Of a stretch of DNA of 7,836 nucleotides, positions 1 through 6,005 are shown piece by piece (the stretch's first letter is position 1; the number at the start of each line of letters is the position of its first letter). The position numbers and the translations under genes were made by a program. Source of the DNA: Promethearchaeota archaeon (GTDB lineage: Archaea > Asgardarchaeota > Lokiarchaeia > Sigyniarchaeales > SOKP01). A model generated the notes under the pieces. It was not told the DNA's origin, searched no databases, and was given only the letters and a program-made list of their open reading frames with translations. The stretch spans positions 1 through 7,836 of the forward strand of contig JAUWNA010000079.1 in assembly GCA_030612905.1 (NCBI GenBank), given 5' to 3'.

Positions 1-323
1 TTATTGGTACTACCGAAGAAGTTTTGTTTCGAGGGTTTTTACAAAAAGGGTTAGTTCGAAGTTTAGGTAAATCGTGGGGGATTGTTATTACAGCGTTGAT
101 TTTTTCATCGATTCATTTGATTGGTATTTTCTTGTCTCCAGGATCGCCCACAGCATTTATAATATCATTCCTTTTTAATTTTTTTCCCTTTTTTGCCATT
201 TCTTTATTGCTTGGATTACTTTTTAATTGGAGAAAAGAAAACTTAATCGCTGTTATGATTACACATGGCGTTTACAACGCGCTAACAATTATTCTTGCGT
301 TTATTGTTTTTAACTTTATTTAA
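1..323 (+). CDS. CPBP-family intramembrane metalloprotease/glutamic protease, C-terminal part (5' end outside window)
   Basis: The open frame enters from the left edge (first full codon at base 3), so the N-terminus is missing. The visible 106 residues carry the three CPBP (Abi/Rce1-like) motifs in order: EEVLFR (EExxxR) at once, FSSIH (FxxxH) about 35 residues on, and HGVYN (HxxxN) near the C-terminus, with hydrophobic membrane segments between them. These Glu/His/Asn residues form the catalytic centre in Rce1-type enzymes, which cleave proteins or peptides within the membrane. The full family domain is usually about 200 residues or more, so roughly half is outside the window. A TTG at base 24 lies inside the first motif and cannot be the true start. 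The next gene begins 18 bases downstream and may be co-transcribed. Substrate unknown; archaeal members are mostly uncharacterised. Confidence 0.85.
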   Translation, partial: IGTTEEVLFRGFLQKGLVRSLGKSWGIVITALIFSSIHLIGIFLSPGSPTAFIISFLFNFFPFFAISLLLGLLFNWRKENLIAVMITHGVYNALTIILAFIVFNFI

Positions 324-341
324 AATCAATTGAGATTTACT

Positions 342-1202
342 ATGAGCATAATAGATATTTTCACTTCTAAAATAGAAGGTAAAATTACTAACATTGGGAT
401 TGGATTAGGAGATTCGGAAGCCCATAATCTCAAAGTCCTAAAAGCTACTATAAAACTATTAGAAATCAATAAATCTTCAGTTTATTTCTTTGGAAATAAA
501 TCTTCTATTAATCAAATTTCTAAAAACACTCTTTATAAAAAAAATTCGAAAAAAATCGTTATAATCGCTTCAAACGAGCCTGAATCTGAGATTTTTAATT
601 ATTTAGGCAAAAAACTCATATCTTGCGTTGTAAGAGGTAGTTTGGGTTCAAGCAAATTCTTACAAAGTCTCAAAACATCCCTAGATATCTCAGAGGTCGC
701 CCGTTTAGCGTTATTAGAAACTGATAAAGGGCAACAATTTTTCTTTGGACCCGTAGGTATAGACGAATGCAATAATTTTAAAACTAAAAAGATATTCTTA
801 GAAAAAGCAATAAAAATATTAGAAGCTTTAAATCTTAAACCTAAGATCAGCATTTTAAGCGGTGGAAGGGTTGGAGATTTAGGCAGAAATCTGGATGTCG
901 ATAAAACAATCAACGAAGCGAAAGAATTAGTAAATTATTTCAAACTAGAATATCCAAAGTTGGAAATAAATCATACTGAAATTTTAATTGAAAAAGCAAT
1001 TAACGATAAATCTAATTTAATTATAGCACCAAATGGTATCTCCGGAAATCTAATTTATCGTACCTTGGTGCATTTAGGTGGAGGTAAAGCATATGGCGCA
1101 ATATATATGGATATTGGGCATATTATAATAGATACCTCTCGCGTAGGTGACTTTTCCGAGATTTATGGAGCATTTATTTTGGCTCTTGCATTGACAGATT
1201 AA
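342..1202 (+). CDS. mtxX: MtxX / methanogenesis marker protein 4-like, phosphotransacetylase-fold protein
   Basis: A 286-residue protein resembling MtxX (methanogenesis marker 4), a family related to phosphate acetyl/butyryltransferases. Recognised blocks are VRGSL (about 97-101), ALLE followed by FFFGPVGIDE (about 133-142), LSGGR (172-176) followed by GDLGRNLDVD, APNGISGNLIYRTL (229-242) and DTSR (about 264). The Gly-rich GISGNLIYRTL block and DTSR are what I consider most diagnostic. I chose ATG 342; a TTG at 330 would add four residues. The family was named for its near-universal presence in methanogens and for proposed links to methyltransferases, but its reaction is not established, so no substrate can be given. 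It follows the CPBP gene closely and converges with the toroid gene. Family recognised from memory of motifs, not from a search. Confidence 0.75.
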   Translation: MSIIDIFTSKIEGKITNIGIGLGDSEAHNLKVLKATIKLLEINKSSVYFFGNKSSINQISKNTLYKKNSKKIVIIASNEPESEIFNYLGKKLISCVVRGSLGSSKFLQSLKTSLDISEVARLALLETDKGQQFFFGPVGIDECNNFKTKKIFLEKAIKILEALNLKPKISILSGGRVGDLGRNLDVDKTINEAKELVNYFKLEYPKLEINHTEILIEKAINDKSNLIIAPNGISGNLIYRTLVHLGGGKAYGAIYMDIGHIIIDTSRVGDFSEIYGAFILALALTD

Positions 1203-1230
1203 AAAAAATATTTTATTTTTAAATTATTGT
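1203..1230. terminator. Shared A/T-rich terminator between convergent genes
   Basis: The 28 bases between the convergent MtxX and toroid genes are nearly all A and T. The plus strand carries runs of T in and just beyond this gap, and the minus strand carries a run of seven T directly past the toroid gene stop. U-tracts without a strong hairpin are the usual archaeal termination signal, so the gap plausibly ends both transcripts. Inferred from composition only. Confidence 0.4.
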
Positions 1231-2376
1231 TTAATTTTTTCTTTTCTTTGGACCCCCTATAGCTCCTTTTAAAGAACGGGCATCAATTTCTTTAATAGCA
1301 TTTATAATTTCAGGGTCGTAATTTACGGCATCTTTATAAATCCGAGAAAGAAAAAATGTCATCCATGGAGAAGCGTACTTCTTTTGACCAAAAGAATAAT
1401 CCTTAAAGTATAAATATACTGATTTTGGGATAAATTGAGCGTTTGATGGGAACTCTATGAGACTTACAGCAACCAATTCTCTAAACGCTTGCGTTTTTAC
1501 TAATTCGGGGTAATGTCTAGTTGCGTCTAATATTGTTCCAATATTATACCAAAAGAATGGCCCTCTCGGAAGCCGAAATCTTTTTCCATGACCAAATATG
1601 TATGGTTTTTCTTTAGTTCTTCTAGACCAGCAATTTAAAAGCGTTTTTCCAGCGTCTATTAAATGGGTTGGCCATTTATTCTTTGGTAAAACCCAATATC
1701 CTCGTAACACATCTGCAACGATTATTGGGCATACATCATTAACCCTTCCGGGTCCTCTTGTTTTTTGATAAAGCCATGGAACGCACTTCCAGCCCCATCC
1801 TTGAGTAGTTTCTGTTAACAATTCATTTATTCGTTTAAGTCCTTTTTTGACGCGATCGTCATTTTCTAAACCTGCTAGCAAAAAAATACTAACTATTAAA
1901 TTATGATCGCATAGAGCACTCGTCCACATCGGATATTTTGTTTTAGTACTTCTGTCATATACTCGTGAATAGGCTAGAAATTGTCCTAAATCTTGATCTT
2001 GATGTGCTAAAATTTTATTAATTGCGTCTTTAAATCTTTTATCGTCATCAATCGTAATTCCCCAATCTAACAATAACCATAATTGGTTAATTAAATAGTC
2101 TGCTTTATTATGTCCTGTAACAACATCTTTCTCCCAATCTGATAAATTATTTAATAAATTTTCCACCAAAGGATCTTTCAACATCCTCCGACGAACTTTC
2201 ATGACATCAGAATGATCTTGTGGTAAATCCAATAAATCTATTAATGTACGATAAACAGTAAAAGATTCACCTGATTCAATGAGAAAAATTCTAGGATCGG
2301 TTGGAAGCAACTTTATCCACTCCACACTTTTTTTCACAATATTTTGGATATCTGTAGAATAGGATTTTAAAGACAT
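1231..2376 (-). CDS. Alpha/alpha-toroid (prenyltransferase/squalene-cyclase-like) protein of unknown function
   Basis: A 381-residue soluble-looking protein with no signal peptide or membrane segment. It is largely helical, with repeated Trp/Gly-containing segments such as QLWLLLDWGI, GQGWGWKC-like and VLRGYWVLP stretches, resembling alpha/alpha-toroid proteins annotated as prenyltransferase or squalene-cyclase repeats. The DxDD motif of squalene-hopene cyclases and a clear farnesyltransferase-beta zinc site are not visible, so I would not assign terpene chemistry. Cys and His are concentrated in ALCDH (C156, H158), WKC (C198), DVCP (C216) and FGHGKR (H263). A metal or catalytic role for them is possible but is inference. 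ATG 2376 is preceded by GAGG at 2385-2388 on the minus strand, eight bases away. It is the second gene of an operon, 30 bases after the DUF3795 gene. Confidence 0.6.
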   Translation of the reverse strand: MSLKSYSTDIQNIVKKSVEWIKLLPTDPRIFLIESGESFTVYRTLIDLLDLPQDHSDVMKVRRRMLKDPLVENLLNNLSDWEKDVVTGHNKADYLINQLWLLLDWGITIDDDKRFKDAINKILAHQDQDLGQFLAYSRVYDRSTKTKYPMWTSALCDHNLIVSIFLLAGLENDDRVKKGLKRINELLTETTQGWGWKCVPWLYQKTRGPGRVNDVCPIIVADVLRGYWVLPKNKWPTHLIDAGKTLLNCWSRRTKEKPYIFGHGKRFRLPRGPFFWYNIGTILDATRHYPELVKTQAFRELVAVSLIEFPSNAQFIPKSVYLYFKDYSFGQKKYASPWMTFFLSRIYKDAVNYDPEIINAIKEIDARSLKGAIGGPKKRKN

Positions 2377-2406
2377 TTTTTAAACCTCTAGTATTTATTC
2401 ATTATT

Positions 2407-2955
2407 TTATGGCTTCATGTCAAATAAATTTACTGTAAAATCTATGATATCCCTATTGGATTTACCCTTTTTAACCATTTCTTCAATCTCAGCGCTAATT
2501 TCTTCTTCACGGCCTTCTGCAAAAGCAATAAGATTCTTAATATTCCATTTTTGATATCTTTTAGTAAGACCATCTAAGAAAATTGGTGCAGGTGGCATCA
2601 TTGATGTCTTTAGAGGTTGAGGTATTGCCTTACATTTTCCATTATTTATATCAAAGGAATTGCATTGACTGCAATTTTTAATATTTTTATCGCTTGTGCA
2701 TTGATTTATAACGCAATCTTTCCTTTCATTACATCCAGGGCAGGGGGGATATTGAGAGATAATTTCAAGCATCTTTTTGAATTCAGAAAGGTTATATCTC
2801 TTAAAATCCGGGTTTACCATAGAAATAACACTTGAAAACATTGGATCCTTAAAAACTTTGAATAAATAAATTGAGCTATCTTGAATCTTAGTCGTATTAC
2901 CATCGCATAAATCACAACTTAATCCACATGATGTTATCTCATATTTTTTTTTCAT
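2407..2955 (-). CDS. DUF3795 domain Cys-rich protein
   Basis: A 182-residue protein whose Cys pattern fits DUF3795: CGLSCDLC at 10-17, then CPGC (72-75), CVINQC (81-86), CSQC (95-98) and C108, ten Cys in all. The spacing suggests one or more zinc or Fe-S sites, but no biochemical role is established for the family. The C-terminal third lacks Cys and contains a charged helix, FAEGREEEISAEIEEMVKKG. ATG 2955 is supported by GAGG at 2960-2963 on the minus strand. It is the first gene of a two-gene operon with the toroid protein and diverges from the Lrp-type regulator across a 154-base region (70 bases if that gene started at 3026) containing an inverted repeat. Family assignment rests on the Cys pattern; function unknown. 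Confidence 0.75.
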   Translation of the reverse strand: MKKKYEITSCGLSCDLCDGNTTKIQDSSIYLFKVFKDPMFSSVISMVNPDFKRYNLSEFKKMLEIISQYPPCPGCNERKDCVINQCTSDKNIKNCSQCNSFDINNGKCKAIPQPLKTSMMPPAPIFLDGLTKRYQKWNIKNLIAFAEGREEEISAEIEEMVKKGKSNRDIIDFTVNLFDMKP

Positions 2956-2969
2956 AATTCCTCATTTCG

Positions 2970-2981
2970 TTATTTTATTAC
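2970..2981 (-). promoter_or_regulatory. Possible TATA box of the DUF3795/toroid operon
   Basis: Read on the minus strand this stretch is GTAATAAAATAA, an AT-rich box 15-26 bases before the DUF3795 start codon. It abuts the inverted repeat at 2987-3006. The distance allows only a short leader that still includes the Shine-Dalgarno. Weak evidence because the whole region is AT-rich. Confidence 0.3.
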
Positions 2982-2986
2982 ATTTT

Positions 2987-3006
2987 TTGTTAACTAACAT
3001 TAACAA
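2987..3006. promoter_or_regulatory. Inverted repeat TTGTTAA-N6-TTAACAA, candidate operator
   Basis: Two perfectly complementary 7-base arms, separated by six bases, lie between the start of the DUF3795 operon and the Lrp-type regulator gene, between the two presumed TATA boxes. Lrp/AsnC proteins bind imperfect palindromes of roughly this size and often control their own gene and divergent neighbours. It is therefore a plausible site for the adjacent regulator; binding is inferred, not shown. It could equally be chance in AT-rich DNA. Confidence 0.45.
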
Positions 3007-3012
3007 CCGTTC

Positions 3013-3025
3013 TAATATATAATAT
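3013..3025 (+). promoter_or_regulatory. Possible TATA box of the Lrp-type regulator gene
   Basis: TAATATATAATAT lies just downstream of the inverted repeat. A transcript begun about 25 bases further on, near 3045, would exclude a start at 3026 and leave about 65 bases of leader before ATG 3110. Judged by composition and position only. Confidence 0.35.
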
Positions 3026-3109
3026 ATGGGAGGAAAGTTGAGAGAAATGCGAAATTTTTTATACTACTTTTGTACATTTTCTATCAAAAAGTGGAAAAAA
3101 GTAGACATA

Positions 3110-3997
3110 ATGGATGCAATTGATTTTCAGATCTTAAAAATAATGGATAGAAATTGTAGGATATCATACTCTAGAATAGCTGAGCTTTTAGATTTACCTG
3201 TAAGAAATGTTTCATCTCGCATAGAGAGTTTAATTAAAAATAATATAATAAAATGTTTTTCTGTACAATTTAATTATAATGAACTTGGATTTCGTCATTA
3301 TATTGGATCAATAGAGCAACCAAATGACAATATTAATATAAATTTTTTTAAGGAGCTTCAATTTATATCAGAAATATATCGAATATGGGAATTACTCGAT
3401 GGTAGTCTGACAATCTCTTTCTTTTGTAAGAATGCTAAACATCTCGAAGAAATAATTAATAGTATTCTAAAAACTGGTGCAAAATTAAATGGTTATACTG
3501 AGTCTAGAATTCACTTTCCAATAGGAATACCATATTCTCTTACTGATTGGCGGATAATTTTTTTCCTATTACACAATAGTAGAGCTTCTAAGAAAGAAAT
3601 CGCAAAAGCTTTAGATATTAGTGATAAAACTGTAAAAAGAAGAATCAATAGAATGATAAATATGAAATTAATCCAATTTATCCCAGTAATTAATTTCGAA
3701 GCTATTACAGGCATGATTACAGCTGTTCTTTCCTTAGAAACCAGTGGACCTTCAAAAGAAATCTATCTTAGGATGAAAGAAGATGAATCTATTAAATTTT
3801 GGAGAAATGCGGGGTCGGTCACTCCCTCGATTGTTTTATTTGTTTTTGGAAAAAGTATAACAGAGATATATAAACTATATCAAAAGCTTAAAACTCATAA
3901 AGATATAAAAAAAACGAGTTTAAGATTTATTGTTAAAAATTGGGAAAACTCTTCTATTATTGAAGATGCTATCCTCGAAAAAATACAAATAACTTAG
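3110..3997 (+). CDS. Tandem-HTH Lrp/AsnC-type transcriptional regulator
   Basis: A 295-residue protein that reads as two successive Lrp-like halves. The first winged HTH (residues about 1-52, MDAIDFQILKIM then ISYSRIAELLDLPVRNVSSRIESLI) is followed by an alpha/beta region of about 80 residues. The second HTH (about 144-190, ASKKEIAKALDISDKTVKRRINRMI) is followed by another alpha/beta region. Classical Lrp proteins have one HTH plus one RAM domain in about 150 residues, so this is double length. I prefer ATG 3110 because it opens exactly at the conserved HTH start. Upstream ATGs at 3026 and 3047 would add 28 or 21 residues, and GGGAGG at 3028-3032 could serve 3047. It probably acts as a local DNA-binding regulator; effector unknown. 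It diverges from the DUF3795 operon and flanks the inverted repeat, hinting at autoregulation. Confidence 0.75.
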   Translation: MDAIDFQILKIMDRNCRISYSRIAELLDLPVRNVSSRIESLIKNNIIKCFSVQFNYNELGFRHYIGSIEQPNDNININFFKELQFISEIYRIWELLDGSLTISFFCKNAKHLEEIINSILKTGAKLNGYTESRIHFPIGIPYSLTDWRIIFFLLHNSRASKKEIAKALDISDKTVKRRINRMINMKLIQFIPVINFEAITGMITAVLSLETSGPSKEIYLRMKEDESIKFWRNAGSVTPSIVLFVFGKSITEIYKLYQKLKTHKDIKKTSLRFIVKNWENSSIIEDAILEKIQIT

Positions 3998-4038
3998 CCT
4001 TTAAATTAAAATGTGAAGTATTAATATTAAAAATCAAA

Positions 4039-4060
4039 ATTAAAAAAAAATAAAAAAGTA
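4039..4060 (-). terminator. U-tract terminator of the small membrane protein gene
   Basis: On the minus strand, about 15 bases past the stop codon, runs of six and nine T separated by one A occur in succession. This is typical of archaeal intrinsic termination. The converging Lrp-type transcript ends in the same 73-base gap, but its strand has no comparable T run. Confidence 0.45.
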
Positions 4061-4070
4061 AGAGATTGGA

Positions 4071-4370
4071 TTAACTAATTAAACCAAAAAAAGCGGCCAA
4101 AAGTACTATAATTCCGCCGATTAAAGCCCCAAAAACAATTAGAACAATACCAATTGCCCCTAATATGAATGGGGTGTAATGTATCGGCTTAATACCCAGA
4201 AAAATTGCTACTAACGCTAGAATTAGTCCGAGAACGCCACCAAGTATTCCATATCCATATGGCATTAACCCTGAACCTACAAGCATCATGATTGCCTCGA
4301 CAACACTAATGATACCACCTGCAACGGCCATAATCCTCATAGCTTTATCTGTTTCTTGATATTCACTCAT
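4071..4370 (-). CDS. Small multi-spanning membrane protein, unknown function
   Basis: A 99-residue protein with a short polar N-terminus (MSEYQETDKA) followed almost entirely by Gly/Ile/Leu/Val-rich hydrophobic sequence. Likely membrane spans are at about 11-33, 39-60 and 66-98, the last perhaps two spans. The composition (GGVLGLILALVAIFLG, GAIGIVLIVFGALIGG) marks a tightly packed helical bundle in the cell membrane. No catalytic or binding motif is visible. ATG 4370 is preceded by GTGAT, which could pair with the extreme 3' end of 16S rRNA. It stands alone between the convergent Lrp-type gene and the tRNA on the same strand. I recognise no named family. Confidence 0.7.
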   Translation of the reverse strand: MSEYQETDKAMRIMAVAGGIISVVEAIMMLVGSGLMPYGYGILGGVLGLILALVAIFLGIKPIHYTPFILGAIGIVLIVFGALIGGIIVLLAAFFGLIS

Positions 4371-4550
4371 TTAATTATCACTTTAAAAATATTTTAGTTT
4401 TTAACTAGAAAATAGATTATTTCCACTTAAAAATTTATAGAATATTGTTTCGTAAACATTTGATAAATCGGTAAAAAAAATGAAAGTTTACTATATTAAT
4501 CCAAAATGAAAAAAGGTTCATTTAGAGACTGTAATCGGTAATATCTAAAA

Positions 4551-4654
4551 TGGGAGAGGAGGGATTCGAACCCTCGGCCACTCGGCCCCCAGCCGATTAG
4601 ATTTAGTTTGGTTTTCCCAAACTAAGGTATCATACCAAGCTAGACCACCCTCCC
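4551..4654 (-). tRNA. tRNA-Pro(GGG) with a 30-nt intron in the anticodon stem
   Basis: On the minus strand the 5' GGGAGGG pairs with 3' CTCTCCC (one G-U), leaving discriminator A. The D arm is TGGTCTAGCTTGGTATGAT. The T arm is GAGGG-TTCGAAT-CCCTC. The loop CTGGGGG closed by TCGG/CCGA gives anticodon GGG, reading proline codons CCC and CCU. Removing 4597-4626 joins C27 to T28, so C27 pairs G43 and the stem becomes five pairs. The spliced tRNA is 74 nt, as expected with one extra D-loop base. CCA is not encoded. The exons are 4627-4654 and 4551-4596. Downstream on the minus strand are four T. Confidence 0.9.
4597..4626 (-). other. tRNA intron between positions 27 and 28
   Basis: The intron forms a perfect 9-bp hairpin, TTAGTTTGG / CCAAACTAA, around a GAAAA loop. 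Outside the hairpin, TGAT of exon 1 faces ATCT of the intron (three pairs and one U-U), flanked by three-base bulges ACC and AAT. That layout matches the bulge-helix-bulge recognised by archaeal splicing endonuclease, and cutting after the second base of each bulge yields exactly the 74-nt tRNA. Most archaeal tRNA introns lie at 37/38, so this position is non-canonical. The outer helix is weak. Confidence 0.8.
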
Positions 4655-4670
4655 GTTTTTAAAAGGAGAT

Positions 4671-4683
4671 TTTTTTTTTAAAG
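4671..4683 (-). promoter_or_regulatory. Probable TATA/BRE of the tRNA-Pro gene
   Basis: On the minus strand this reads CTTTAAAAAAAAA, located 17-29 bases before the mature tRNA 5' end. With a few bases of 5' leader this is the expected spacing of an archaeal TATA box from the start of transcription. Supported by composition and spacing only. Confidence 0.4.
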
Positions 4684-4802
4684 ATTTGGTTATTGATTGG
4701 CGTTAACACAGTTTTGTACTATTAAAAATAATAAATTCTATTTATTTTTATTTATCCTTTCTTTTAAACCAATAATTTTTAAATTCTTTAGAGTTTTTTT
4801 AA

Positions 4803-4811
4803 CCTTATAAT
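4803..4811 (+). promoter_or_regulatory. Possible TATA box of the SRP19-HypA operon
   Basis: CTTATAAT-like sequence sits about 35 bases before the SRP19 start codon. Transcription about 25 bases downstream would give a leader of under 15 bases, consistent with the lack of a Shine-Dalgarno before ATG 4844. Weak evidence in AT-rich DNA. Confidence 0.3.
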
Positions 4812-4843
4812 TTCCATAAATTAAATTTAACCTAGTTTAAAAA

Positions 4844-5140
4844 ATGCGCTCCAGAAAACCTTTTATTATTTTTTGGCCCCAATATTTCGATGCAAAAAGG
4901 AGTAGGTCGGAAGGAAGACGCATTCCAAGGAAATTTGCTATTGATAAAATTAATACGAATGATATTGTAAAAGCAGCAAAACTTTTAGGTTATAACGCCC
5001 ATTCCGAAAAAGGATACCAATATCCTAGAACGTGGTGGGACGATCCTGGTAGAGTATCAATTGATACGAAAGGTAAGAAAAAATCTAAAGTCTTAATCGA
5101 AGTTGCTAGAGAAATTAAAAAGTTACAACTAAAAAAATAA
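4844..5140 (+). CDS. srp19: Signal recognition particle 19 kDa protein (SRP19)
   Basis: A 98-residue basic protein, the usual size of archaeal SRP19. The N-terminal FIIFWPQYFDAKRSRSEGRR (about 7-26) followed by IP is the family hallmark: the IWP-Y-D-rich first strand and the basic RNA-binding loop. A second conserved block, SEKGYQYPRTWWDDPGRV (about 54-71), is followed by a Lys-rich C-terminus. SRP19 binds the tips of helices 6 and 8 of 7S SRP RNA and arranges the RNA so that SRP54 can bind. It thus acts in the cytoplasm in targeting membrane and secreted proteins. The 7S RNA and SRP54 are not in this window. ATG 4844 is the only sensible start. There is no Shine-Dalgarno, so translation is probably from a short leader. 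HypA follows after nine bases. Confidence 0.93.
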   Translation: MRSRKPFIIFWPQYFDAKRSRSEGRRIPRKFAIDKINTNDIVKAAKLLGYNAHSEKGYQYPRTWWDDPGRVSIDTKGKKKSKVLIEVAREIKKLQLKK

Positions 5141-5149
5141 TAAATTATT

Positions 5150-5521
5150 ATGCACGAATTTTCTTTTGCTTATAACATCTTTAAAATTGCTGAAGCTACC
5201 GCTTTAAAATATAACGCTAAAAAGATTTCAGAAGTATATCTGGAGATTGGCGAATTGACCTTATTAGTCCCTGAGCTACTTAAACGATCCTTTGAAATGG
5301 CAACTAAAGGCTCGATTGCTGAGGGTGCCGAATTAAAAATAGAAATAACACCGGGAAAAATTAAGTGTCGAGAATGCGGTAAAGTCTCAACCGTTACTTT
5401 AAGCGAAGAGTCGTATTTAACAGGGTTGCAATTATTTCAATGCAGGCATTGCCAAAGCAAGAATACTGAAATAATAGAAGGAAAGAAAGCTAATGTGAAA
5501 AACATTAAAATTCAAGAATAA
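5150..5521 (+). CDS. hypA: HypA, hydrogenase nickel-incorporation metallochaperone
   Basis: A 123-residue protein of normal HypA length. It opens MHE, whose His2 is the nickel ligand in the family, so the N-terminus confirms ATG 5150. A zinc-binding region carries two CxxC pairs, CREC (73-76) and CRHC (98-101), about 22 residues apart. The C-terminus has the usual IIEGKKANVKNIKI strand. HypA delivers Ni to the large subunit of [NiFe] hydrogenases together with HypB. Its presence implies at least one such hydrogenase in the genome, though no hydrogenase or other hyp gene is visible here. It follows SRP19 by nine bases with no Shine-Dalgarno, so it is presumably co-transcribed with a housekeeping gene. 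It converges with S8e across about 480 bases. Confidence 0.93.
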   Translation: MHEFSFAYNIFKIAEATALKYNAKKISEVYLEIGELTLLVPELLKRSFEMATKGSIAEGAELKIEITPGKIKCRECGKVSTVTLSEESYLTGLQLFQCRHCQSKNTEIIEGKKANVKNIKIQE

Positions 5522-6005
5522 GTCGTTTGAATTCATAATGAATTTGAGAGTTATTTGGGAAGGGAAACTACTATTAGAAAAAATAAAATGGGGCAAAAAG
5601 CATCTTTCTGAATATAAATTACCACATAAACTTGATTTAAAAAGAACAGAAAATTGGAAACATCATTTACAAGAAAATTCTGATGATTAAGATTGTAAAT
5701 TATTATTCTTAAAGAATTTCCTTCAAAAAAAGGATAAAATAATTCTATATATTGGATTGATTCGATTTTCAACTGTCATTTTCATGGTGAAAAATAAAAT
5801 AAGCGTGAATCAAGGTATTGGAATGCTTGGGACTCAATGCTTAATTTTTATAATTATCAATGGAGCAAGTAGCAGACTCAGACTTAAATATAAAAGACAT
5901 CAAATTCATTAATGAAATAAAATCAATAGAGAGTAAAACATTTTTATTCGAAGTGTCAGATGGAAATTCTAATTTTAGGTTCTTATATTTATCGTACGAA
6001 TGTAC
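5522..6005. other. 484-base region between convergent hypA and S8e genes, no convincing intact gene
   Basis: Besides the interrupted frame above, this stretch contains a 49-codon plus-strand frame at 5860-6009, MEQVADSDLNIKDIKF... ending FLYLSYECT, whose stop overlaps the S8e stop. A 73-codon minus-strand frame at 5551-5772 is Phe/Ile/Tyr-rich and low in complexity. None has a Shine-Dalgarno or a recognisable domain. The length is unusual for this otherwise compact window, which suggests gene decay or an unrecognised non-coding RNA. I see no repeat array or inverted terminal repeats. Confidence 0.4.
5538..5912 (+). pseudogene. Interrupted reading frame (in-frame TAA at 5688-5690), possible gene remnant
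   Basis: One frame is open for 124 codons from ATG 5538 to a stop at 5910-5912, apart from a single TAA at 5688-5690. The first 50 residues (MNLRVIWEGKLLLEKIKWG..., then LPHKLDLKRTENWKHHLQEN) have a protein-like mix of charged and aromatic residues. The part after the TAA is less convincing: KNFLQKKDKIILYIG, then VKNKISVNQGIGMLG. It begins 16 bases after the HypA stop. It could be a real 50-residue small protein (5538-5690), a decayed gene with a nonsense mutation, or chance in a low-GC spacer. I recognise no family. Confidence 0.3.

Noticed and set aside
599..913. 104-codon open frame on the minus strand inside the MtxX gene
   Set aside because: It lies wholly within a recognised plus-strand gene, has no family motifs and is best explained as a shadow frame.
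3026..3109. N-terminal extension of the Lrp-type regulator from ATG 3026
   Set aside because: The conserved HTH begins precisely at ATG 3110, the extra residues look unlike the family, and the first ATG overlaps the TATA-like sequence.
4466..4541. Nine-base direct repeat AATCGGTAA at 4466-4474 and 4533-4541
   Set aside because: Only two copies, 67 bases apart, in AT-rich spacer, with no symmetry or link to a gene; chance is likely. The spacing alone does not make a CRISPR.
4603..4625. Strong hairpin TTAGTTTGG/CCAAACTAA as a terminator or as a tRNA anticodon arm with anticodon TGG
   Set aside because: The hairpin is inside the tRNA gene. TTTGGG there does not sit in a seven-base loop with a proper stem, whereas CTGGGGG further on does, so the hairpin is the intron.
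5551..5772. 73-codon minus-strand open frame between hypA and S8e
   Set aside because: Dominated by Phe, Ile, Tyr and Asn as expected from random AT-rich DNA, no Shine-Dalgarno or ATG at its start, and no recognisable domain.
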